This document shows positions 16,896-23,619 of a DNA stretch of 64,000 nucleotides, piece after piece (position 1 is the first letter of the stretch; each line of letters starts with the position of its first letter). The notes under the pieces were generated by a model. That model was not told the origin of the DNA. It searched no databases and worked only from the letters and a program-made list of their open reading frames with translations. The stretch comes from Pseudomonas sp. R76 (GTDB lineage: Bacteria > Pseudomonadota > Gammaproteobacteria > Pseudomonadales > Pseudomonadaceae). Position numbers and translations under genes: made by a program. Location of the stretch: positions 3,844,001 through 3,908,000 of the forward strand of contig NZ_CP019428.1 of NCBI RefSeq assembly GCF_009834565.1, in the 5' to 3' direction.

Positions 16896-17390
16896 TTATT
16901 CCACAACTTTGAAGCTCGGCGGCATCTTGATCGACACCGCTTTAATCTTGCAGTCCTCGCCAATCGGCACATTCGCGGCTTCCAACTTGCCGGTGGCGTT
17001 ATCCCAGGTGCCGTCGGCGGTTGAAGGGCCGCACTTGCCGCCTAAACCGAACGCATGCACGTCCACACTGATCTTTGACATGGACCCGCTCTTGGTATCT
17101 TTGGCAACTAACACCCACGGCAAGTTGATGGCTTCGACGCGGCTGCATTTAAGCCCGCCGTCAAATTCAACTTTATCGACATTCACCGACGCACCATCGG
17201 CGGCGACTTTACCCGCAACCTTGATGGTGCAGTCGGCGCTGATCAGTGCGCCCTTGGAAAAGCTGATCGGCCCCTGGGCAGTAAAGGCGCTGCCGGCAGG
17301 TTCGATGCGGGCGGCCTGGGCCTGGTGGTAAATAATCAGGCCCAGGGCGGCCAAAATAACGTGAGCGGTGAACGAGGCAGGGCTTTGCAT
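16896..17390 (-). CDS. Second PraA/PraB-like secreted paralogue
   Basis: A 164-residue exported protein. The signal peptide ends near residue 27 (IIYHQAQA), then ARIEPAGSAFTAQGPISFSKGALISADCTIKVAGKVAADGASV follows the plan of the gene downstream: IxPAGxxFTxxG, CxIxxxGxVAxDG, a central LPWxL and a late CKI. Four cysteines are at equivalent places. It is a paralogue, probably from tandem duplication, more charged than its partner. AACAATAA lies about 25 bases upstream of the ATG. It sits between alkB and the first paralogue, all on the same strand. Confidence 0.7.
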   Translation of the reverse strand: MQSPASFTAHVILAALGLIIYHQAQAARIEPAGSAFTAQGPISFSKGALISADCTIKVAGKVAADGASVNVDKVEFDGGLKCSRVEAINLPWVLVAKDTKSGSMSKISVDVHAFGLGGKCGPSTADGTWDNATGKLEAANVPIGEDCKIKAVSIKMPPSFKVVE

Positions 17391-17519
17391 AATGTACGTC
17401 CTTCCCTTGAATTTATTGTTGTAGGGTCAAACTTTGCGGTACTCAGTTCGGTAAACCGTGGGCGATAAAACCCTGCGCAATACTCCGATCGCGAGTACGC
17501 CCACTGCTGTTAATTCAGA

Positions 17520-18800
17520 TTAAAACGGCCTGGCACTGTTGCTGTATTTCTCCAGGTACTTCAAGCGTTGTGACGGTTGAAGATTGGTCAGGGTGATATC
17601 CCCGGCGTAATGATTAAGTACCCGATGGTCCATGCGCCGGCGCCACAAGTACGGTACATAGGCCCAGACAATCATGCTCGCGTAACCGTAAGGAAGTTGC
17701 GGCGATTCATCAAAGTGGCGCAACGACTGATAACTGCGCGTGGGGTTGGCATGGTGGTCGGAATGCCGTTGCAGTTGGAACAGAAAGATATTGGTGACAA
17801 TACGGTTGCTGTTCCACGAGTGCCGTGGCGAACAACGTTCATAACGGCCATTGGGCAACTTCTGGCGTTTCAAGCCGTAGTGCTCGACATAGTTCACCAC
17901 TTCCAGCAACGAGAACCCGTAGATGCCCTGGATGATCAGGAACGGAATCACCGCCGCGCCCAGCCAGGCAATCATCGCGCCCCACAACACCACGCTGTAC
18001 ATCCAGGCGCTGAGCACGGCGTTCTTCCAGTGCAACGCCGGCAGGCCGAGTTTGCGCAGGCGTTCACGCTCCAGGTTCCAGGCCGACGTGGCGCTGAACC
18101 ACACCGAGCGCGGCAGGAACGCCCAGAAACTTTCACCCAGACGCGAGCTGGCCGGATCTTCCGGGGTTGCCACGCGTACGTGATGGCCACGGTTGTGTTC
18201 GGTGTAAAAGTGCCCGTAGAAGGTCGGCGCCAGGGTGACTTTGGCCAGGAACACTTCCAGCGGCTTGGGCTTGTGCCCCAGTTCGTGAGCCGTGTTGATG
18301 GCGATACCGGTGGCGGCGCCGGTGGACATCGCCATGCCCAGGTAAGTAAACCAGCTGACCTCGCCGTGCAACTCGGTGCGTGCGGTAATAAACGCAGCGG
18401 TCTTGGCCAGCCAGCTCGACGGGTCGAGGCTTGCGGTGGCGTTGAGCAGGCCGCCGTTGATGATCCAGTCGATACCGCCAGCGGCCAGCCAGCCGGTAAT
18501 CACCACCGAGGCGATCACAAACACCACGCCGGTGTAGACGATCCAGCGATAGTAGCGTTGCGATTCGAGGTTGCTGACGGCGGATTCGGGCGGGTTACTG
18601 ACGTCTTCACCGAGCAGGCCGTCGATCAACGGGATAAAGCCGAAGATGATCAGTACGCCGACCCACCACAGTTGCTGCACACCGGTGGTGATGGCCAGGG
18701 CGCCGGAAAGCAACGGGGTAGCCAAAGGCATGATGCCCAGCCACCACAGGTGACGTTTGCCGTCGGTCCAGACGGTCGGGGTTGCCAATGTCTGATTCAT
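17520..18800 (-). CDS. alkB: Alkane 1-monooxygenase AlkB
   Basis: A 426-residue integral membrane non-heme diiron hydroxylase that converts n-alkanes to 1-alkanols with rubredoxin as electron donor. All signature histidine boxes are present: HELGHK near residue 171, EHNRGHH near 201, NYVEHYGL near 303 and LQRHSDHHA near 345. Six hydrophobic segments are visible. GGAGG precedes the ATG. No rubredoxin or rubredoxin reductase gene is in the window, so they must lie elsewhere. The long AT-rich leader carries TTCAAAT-N6-TTGAAAT. Confidence 0.96.
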   Translation of the reverse strand: MNQTLATPTVWTDGKRHLWWLGIMPLATPLLSGALAITTGVQQLWWVGVLIIFGFIPLIDGLLGEDVSNPPESAVSNLESQRYYRWIVYTGVVFVIASVVITGWLAAGGIDWIINGGLLNATASLDPSSWLAKTAAFITARTELHGEVSWFTYLGMAMSTGAATGIAINTAHELGHKPKPLEVFLAKVTLAPTFYGHFYTEHNRGHHVRVATPEDPASSRLGESFWAFLPRSVWFSATSAWNLERERLRKLGLPALHWKNAVLSAWMYSVVLWGAMIAWLGAAVIPFLIIQGIYGFSLLEVVNYVEHYGLKRQKLPNGRYERCSPRHSWNSNRIVTNIFLFQLQRHSDHHANPTRSYQSLRHFDESPQLPYGYASMIVWAYVPYLWRRRMDHRVLNHYAGDITLTNLQPSQRLKYLEKYSNSARPF

Positions 18801-18887
18801 GGCAGCCTCCGAACGAGACAGATTAGAGAGGCGATAAAAGGCGTTTTTTTCATTATTTTATTCGCTCTTAAGCTCTTCAAAAATTGT

Positions 18888-18907
18888 TTCAAATTAGACA
18901 TTGAAAT
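18888..18907. promoter_or_regulatory. Shared candidate operator TTCAAAT-N6-TTGAAAT upstream of alkB
   Basis: The plus strand has TTCAAAT, six bases, TTGAAAT, 88-107 bases from the alkB start; TTTCAA-N8-TTGAAA is an inverted repeat. It lies in the AT-rich 18801-19058 gap, which otherwise shows only promoter-like sequence and a doubtful 67-codon frame. Confidence 0.5.
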
Positions 18908-19058
18908 AATTTTTTTAAATAAATAGCGCGGAATCGTTAGGTCGTCAACTAGTTTCTCGAAGGCTTTTTGACGTGACCGGGCAGTCTCTTTTTCAGCCAT
19001 TTGGTCAGGTGTCTAAAGCAGGCATCGACGCCGTTGAACCGCGAATCGGATAGCACAG

Positions 19059-20057
19059 TTATTTACTCGCCAGGGCAAACGGCGGGTGCAACAGCGTGGC
19101 GCTTTCGGCTGGGCGCACGCGCTTGGCCACCTGCTCCACCACCGCCACCACACGCTCTGTGGCGGTGATCGGCAACATATGCCCACGGCCCTCCACCACC
19201 TGCAGCTTGAGCCCCGGCACCTTGCTCGCCAGGGCCTGGCCGTGCTTCTGGAAGTCCAGCACCTTGTCGCGCGCACCATAGATCAGCCCGATCGGCAGGG
19301 TCAGTTGCGGGTAGCGCTTGACCATGTCCGGCAAGTGATCGTTGACCGTGTTGATCTCGGTGGAGGCGGCATAGAAGTTGTGCGGGCGCATACCCAGCAG
19401 CCCGCCACCGCGCGTGGCGAAGTCATCTGGCGCGGCATCCGGAGCGAACACGCCTTTCACCACCGCGCTGCGGGTCAGCAGGCCCACGGGCATGGTCAGG
19501 GTGTGTGCCATCCAGCGGCGCAACAGGGCCGGGCGCACGGCCAAAGACAGAAACACCGCCGGCAGCATGCGCTGCGGATGGGTCAGCGGCGCCACCAGGA
19601 TCAACCCGGACACCGCCTGCGGGTGATCAAGCGCCAGGGCCAGCGCTATCGCGCCGCCGAGGGAATGGCCCAGCACCAAGGGTTTATCCAGGTCCAGCGT
19701 CTTGATAAACGCCGCGATTTGGCGGGCCTGGGCCGGCAAGTCTGCCGCCGTACCCGCCTGCCGGGTGGAATAGCCGGAACCCGGACGGTCCAGCGTGATC
19801 ACGCGAAAGCGCTCACGCAATTGGCCGGACAAGGCATACGTCAGGTTACGACTGCTGCCCATCAGCCCGTGAATCATGACCAGCGGTGGGCCTTTACCTT
19901 CCTCGACATAATGAAAGCGCTCGCCATCAACCTCGACGAAACGCCCGTTGATCGGCACGCGGGCTTCTATTCGCCGTGTCATCCAGGCACTGAAGCCCCA
20001 TAACACGGCACTCGCGCCGACCAGTACTCCCGCAGCGACAACCCATTCAACAGCCAT
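19059..20057 (-). CDS. Membrane-anchored alpha/beta hydrolase
   Basis: A 332-residue hydrolase with an N-terminal membrane anchor (MAVEWVVAAGVLVGASAVLWGFSAW). The fold motifs are PLVMIHGLMGSS (oxyanion), LDRPGSGYS, the nucleophile elbow LGHSLGGAIALA, the acid in YGARDKVLDF and the His in GRGHMLP. The ATG at 20057 is chosen because AGAGGA precedes it; longer starts at 20120 or 20180 lack a ribosome site. It is divergent from a Baeyer-Villiger-type monooxygenase, so an esterase acting on its products is a plausible role, but the substrate is unknown. Confidence 0.82.
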   Translation of the reverse strand: MAVEWVVAAGVLVGASAVLWGFSAWMTRRIEARVPINGRFVEVDGERFHYVEEGKGPPLVMIHGLMGSSRNLTYALSGQLRERFRVITLDRPGSGYSTRQAGTAADLPAQARQIAAFIKTLDLDKPLVLGHSLGGAIALALALDHPQAVSGLILVAPLTHPQRMLPAVFLSLAVRPALLRRWMAHTLTMPVGLLTRSAVVKGVFAPDAAPDDFATRGGGLLGMRPHNFYAASTEINTVNDHLPDMVKRYPQLTLPIGLIYGARDKVLDFQKHGQALASKVPGLKLQVVEGRGHMLPITATERVVAVVEQVAKRVRPAESATLLHPPFALASK

Positions 20058-20291
20058 AGCTCGGTCCTCTGCTTCCCTGCCGCTGGCGACCTGACCGGTA
20101 TTGATCAAGGCCTCAGCCATCGTCCACACCCTGGACCTAAACTGCATGCATACGGTGCGCGTCCGTCGGACAAATCGCACATGCGGAACAAGGTCCTAGC
20201 GTAGGCGAAATTTTCAGGTAGATTATTTAAAATCTTTTTTAAAATAATTAATTCATTTTTCCTTTGCAATGGTGTTCTATCTAAAAGACAA

Positions 20292-20305
20292 AACAAAAAC
20301 AGGAG
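20292..20305 (+). promoter_or_regulatory. Crc-type motif joined to AGGAG ahead of the monooxygenase operon
   Basis: AACAAAAACAGGAG combines an AAnAAnAA match with a strong ribosome binding site. The site serves the 7-codon leader frame at 20313. An AT-rich imperfect inverted repeat (ATTATTT...AAATAAT, 20222-20248) lies upstream in the divergent promoter region. Confidence 0.4.
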
Positions 20306-20312
20306 CACATCG

Positions 20313-20336
20313 ATGCCCACGAGGGACAACCCATGA
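20313..20336 (+). CDS. 7-codon leader frame coupled to the monooxygenase start
   Basis: ATG CCC ACG AGG GAC AAC CCA TGA has AGGAG 8 bases upstream. Its TGA overlaps the monooxygenase ATG as ATGA, and the AGGGA needed by the monooxygenase lies inside it. It could be a translational-coupling leader or a chance frame. Confidence 0.3.
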   Translation: MPTRDNP

Positions 20337-21868
20337 ATGCCCACAGCGATTCCATCGACATCGCCATCATCGGCTCAGGTTTTGCCGGCCTGTGCATGGC
20401 GATCAAACTCAAGGAAGCCGGGTTCACCGACTTCTTTATCGCCGAGCAGGCCGACACCCTCGGCGGCACCTGGCGTGACAACCACTACCCAGGCTGCGCC
20501 TGCGATGTGCAGTCGCATGTGTACTCGTTTTCGTTTGCGCCCAACCCGGACTGGACGCGGCAGTTCGCACCGCAGGCGGAGATCCGCGCCTATCTTGAAC
20601 AGTGCGCGCAACGTTTCGGGCTGGCGCCCTACTTGCGCTTCGGCATGGGCCTTGAACGTGCGGTGTTCGATGAACAGCAGCAGCGCTGGCAACTGCGCTT
20701 CAGCGATGGCCGCCAGGTCAGCGCGCGGGTGCTGGTGTCGGGCATGGGCGGCTTGTCGCGCCCGGCGCTGCCGGATATTCCAGGGCTGGACAGTTTCAAG
20801 GGCAAGCGCTTTCACTCCCAGCACTGGGACCACGACTATTCATTGAAGGGCAAACGCGTGGCGGTGATCGGCACCGGCGCCAGCGCCATCCAGTTCGTGC
20901 CGCAGATCGCCCCGCAGGTGGCGCACCTGGACCTGTTCCAACGCACGCCGCCGTGGATCATGCCCAAGCCCGACCGCGAAATTTCCCGCCTCGAACGTTG
21001 GGCCTTCAAGCACCTGCCCTTCACCCAGCGCCTGGTGCGCGGGGCGTTTTATTGGGCGCTGGAAGGCCGCGTGGTGGGCTTTGCCCTGCATCCTCGGCTG
21101 ATGAAGATGGTGCAGAAAATTGCCCTGCGCCACCTGCGCAAACAAGTGGCGCGCCCTTCCCTGCGCAAAACCCTGACGCCGGACTACACCATCGGCTGCA
21201 AGCGCGTGCTGATCTCCAACGACTACTACCCGGCGCTGTCGCGCAGCAATGTCGAGGTGGTCACCGACAGCGTGCTGCGCATCGAAGCCGATGGCGTGAT
21301 CACCGCCGACGGCATCAAGCACCCGGCCGACTGCCTGATCTTTGGCACCGGCTTCCAGGCCACCGACCCGCTGCCGCGCGATTGCATCATCGGTCGCGAC
21401 GGCATCGACCTGATGGACGCCTGGCGCGACGGTGCCCACGCCTACAAAGGCACCACCGTGCCGGGCTATCCGAACCTGTTTTTGATCGTCGGGCCGAACA
21501 CCGGCCTTGGGCACAACTCGATGATTCTGATGATCGAGGCCCAAGTCACCTACATCCTCGATGCGCTGAAGCAAATGCAGCGCCAGCGCCTCGCCACGGT
21601 CGACGTCAAACCGGCGGTCGAGCTGGCCTACAACAGCCGACTGCAGGACCAGCTCAAGCGCACCATCTGGAACACCGGCGGTTGCCAGAGCTGGTATCTG
21701 GACCCGCGCACCGGCAAGAACACCACGTTGTGGCCCGGCTCGACCTGGCGCTTCAAGCAGGTCACGCGGCATTTCGCGCTCAAGGACTACCTCACCGAGC
21801 CGTTGCCCACGCCCACCCCGCGCCCGGTTGCGGCGCCCCACTCCAGCGTAGAAGGCAGCCTGTCATGA
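20333..21868 (+). CDS. Flavin-containing (Baeyer-Villiger-type) monooxygenase
   Basis: A 511-residue FAD/NADPH monooxygenase. The FAD Rossmann motif is IAIIGSGFAGLCMAIKL, followed by GGTWRDNHYPGCACDV. The type I Baeyer-Villiger fingerprint FxGxxxHxxxW[P/D] appears as FKGKRFHSQHWD near residue 160, and the NADPH motif as VAVIGTGASAIQFVP. It should insert oxygen into a ketone or, in AlmA-like members, oxidise long-chain alkanes. Next to alkB, an SDR and a hydrolase, oxidation of long-chain or subterminal ketones is likely. The ATG at 20333 has GAGGGA upstream. Its stop overlaps the SDR start. Confidence 0.88.
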   Translation: MNAHSDSIDIAIIGSGFAGLCMAIKLKEAGFTDFFIAEQADTLGGTWRDNHYPGCACDVQSHVYSFSFAPNPDWTRQFAPQAEIRAYLEQCAQRFGLAPYLRFGMGLERAVFDEQQQRWQLRFSDGRQVSARVLVSGMGGLSRPALPDIPGLDSFKGKRFHSQHWDHDYSLKGKRVAVIGTGASAIQFVPQIAPQVAHLDLFQRTPPWIMPKPDREISRLERWAFKHLPFTQRLVRGAFYWALEGRVVGFALHPRLMKMVQKIALRHLRKQVARPSLRKTLTPDYTIGCKRVLISNDYYPALSRSNVEVVTDSVLRIEADGVITADGIKHPADCLIFGTGFQATDPLPRDCIIGRDGIDLMDAWRDGAHAYKGTTVPGYPNLFLIVGPNTGLGHNSMILMIEAQVTYILDALKQMQRQRLATVDVKPAVELAYNSRLQDQLKRTIWNTGGCQSWYLDPRTGKNTTLWPGSTWRFKQVTRHFALKDYLTEPLPTPTPRPVAAPHSSVEGSLS

Positions 21869-22755
21869 AATCATTCAACGGCCGCGTAGCGGCAATCACT
21901 GGCGCGGCGTCCGGCATGGGGCGTGCCCTGGCCCTGGCCCTTGCGCGCGAAGGTTGCCACCTGGCGCTGGCAGACAAGAACAGCCAAGGGCTGGAACAGA
22001 CCGTGGCGCTGATCAAGGCCTCGACGCTGACCCCGGTGACGATCACCACCCAGGCGCTCGATGTGTCCGACCGCCAAGCCATGCAGGACTGGGCGGCGCG
22101 CTGCATGGCCGACCACGGCCAGGTCAACCTGATCTTCAACAATGCCGGCGTGGCGTTGTCGAGCACCGTTGAAGGTGTGGACTACGCCGACCTTGAGTGG
22201 ATCGTCGGCATCAACTTCTGGGGCGTGGTGCATGGCACCAAGGCATTCCTGCCGTATCTGAAAGCCTCCGGCGATGGCCATGTGGTCAACACCTCCAGCG
22301 TGTTCGGCCTGTTCGCCCAGCCCGGCATGAGCGGCTACAACGCAACCAAGTTTGCCGTGCGCGGCTTTACCGAAGCCCTGCGCCAGGAACTCGACCTGCA
22401 ACGCTGCGGCGTGTCGGCCACCTGCGTACACCCTGGCGGTATTCGCACCGATATCTGCCGCAGCAGCCGCATCGACGCGAACATGACCGGTTTTTTGATC
22501 CACAGCGAGCAACAGGCCCGTGCCGACTTCGAAAAGCTGTTTATCACCGATGCCGACCAGGCCGCCAAGGTCATCCTGCACGGCGTGCGCAAGAACAAAC
22601 GCCGCGTGCTGATTGGCCGCGACGCGTACTTCCTCGACCTGCTCGCTCGCTGCCTGCCCGCCGCGTATCAAGCCCTGGTGGTGTTCGCCAGCAAGCGCAT
22701 GGCGCCCAAACCCCGCGCGCCGGTGTTTGAAACCAACGACGAACCTCGTCTCTGA
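21865..22755 (+). CDS. Short-chain dehydrogenase/reductase
   Basis: A 296-residue classical SDR with VAAITGAASGMGRALALALA as cofactor loop, FNNAG, the serine region NTSSVFGLF and the catalytic YNATK. The C-terminal hydrophobic stretch (LARCLPAAYQALVVFASK) is typical of the SadH-like group. The true start is the ATG at 21865, overlapping the monooxygenase stop by ATGA; the frame open further upstream is a shadow. It would interconvert a long-chain alcohol and ketone or aldehyde for the preceding enzyme. Confidence 0.9.
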   Translation: MKSFNGRVAAITGAASGMGRALALALAREGCHLALADKNSQGLEQTVALIKASTLTPVTITTQALDVSDRQAMQDWAARCMADHGQVNLIFNNAGVALSSTVEGVDYADLEWIVGINFWGVVHGTKAFLPYLKASGDGHVVNTSSVFGLFAQPGMSGYNATKFAVRGFTEALRQELDLQRCGVSATCVHPGGIRTDICRSSRIDANMTGFLIHSEQQARADFEKLFITDADQAAKVILHGVRKNKRRVLIGRDAYFLDLLARCLPAAYQALVVFASKRMAPKPRAPVFETNDEPRL

Positions 22756-22770
22756 ACAGGAGCACCTGAA

Positions 22771-23619
22771 ATGCTGCCCATCCGTCGCGACATCCGCTTT
22801 GCCTTGCCTGCCGAGCGCATCAAGGACTGGCATGAACAAGGCCCGTTCATCACGCATTTCTTCAATGCATTGTCACTGCTGTTTCCTCAAGGCGAGCTGT
22901 TTTTCATGGACAGCGTGCGCCACTACCGCCAGCGCATCGACGATCCCGAACTGAAAAAAGAGATCCAGGGTTTTATCGGTCAGGAAGCCATGCACAGCCG
23001 CGAACACGTGGCCTACAACGATCACTTGCAAGCGGCCGGCCTGCCGGCGCACACCCTGGACCGGCGCCTCAAATTCATCCTCGACCTGCAGAAAAAACAC
23101 CTGCCGCCGTCGTTCAACCTGGCAGTGACCATCGCCCTTGAACACTACACGGCGATGCTCGCGGAAATCCTGCTCAGCGACCCCACGCGCTTTGGCGATT
23201 CACTCAAGGGCTACCAGCAAATGTGGTACTGGCACGCCCTCGAAGAAACCGAGCACAAAGCCGTGGCCTACGATGTGTGGAACCGCGTGATCAAGCCCGG
23301 GCCTGGGCGCTATCTGCTGCGCACCGGCACCATGCTGACCACCACCCTGTTCTTCTGGCTGGTGGTGTTTGATTTTCACGTGCGCCTGCTGATCGCCGAC
23401 CGCAAGGCCGGCGGGCACCTGAAGGGCTTCTGGCGCATGCTCAAGTTTCTGTATGGGCCCAAGGGCGTGTTCCCACGCATGGTGCGGCCGTGGCATCACT
23501 ACTTCAAACCGGGCTTTCACCCCTGGGACCACGACAACCGCGCGCGCCTGGCGCGGATCGAAACGCTGGTGGAGGAAATCGAGCAGACCCAGCGCGAATA
23601 CGCCGCGCAGCCGGTTTAA
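22771..23619 (+). CDS. PF10118-type metal-dependent hydrolase
   Basis: A 282-residue helical protein with Glu/His pairs spaced like a diiron ferritin-like fold: FIGQEAMHSREHVAYN near residue 73, ALEHYTAMLAE near 125 and HALEETEHKAVAYDVWN near 155. It is annotated in general as a predicted metal-dependent hydrolase, but its chemistry is unproven. AGGAGCACC precedes the ATG, 15 bases after the SDR. It often travels with BVMO and SDR genes. It converges on the EIIC-EAL gene with a 4-base overlap. Confidence 0.82.
   Translation: MLPIRRDIRFALPAERIKDWHEQGPFITHFFNALSLLFPQGELFFMDSVRHYRQRIDDPELKKEIQGFIGQEAMHSREHVAYNDHLQAAGLPAHTLDRRLKFILDLQKKHLPPSFNLAVTIALEHYTAMLAEILLSDPTRFGDSLKGYQQMWYWHALEETEHKAVAYDVWNRVIKPGPGRYLLRTGTMLTTTLFFWLVVFDFHVRLLIADRKAGGHLKGFWRMLKFLYGPKGVFPRMVRPWHHYFKPGFHPWDHDNRARLARIETLVEEIEQTQREYAAQPV

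Noticed and set aside
18797..19000. A 67-codon minus-strand frame ending in the alkB start
   Set aside because: It lies in the AT-rich alkB leader, covers the conserved TTCAAAT-N6-TTGAAAT element, and has no recognised similarity.
20953..21864. Upstream extension of the SDR frame through the BVMO gene
   Set aside because: Out-of-frame translation of the BVMO; the SDR fold starts at the ATG overlapping the BVMO stop.
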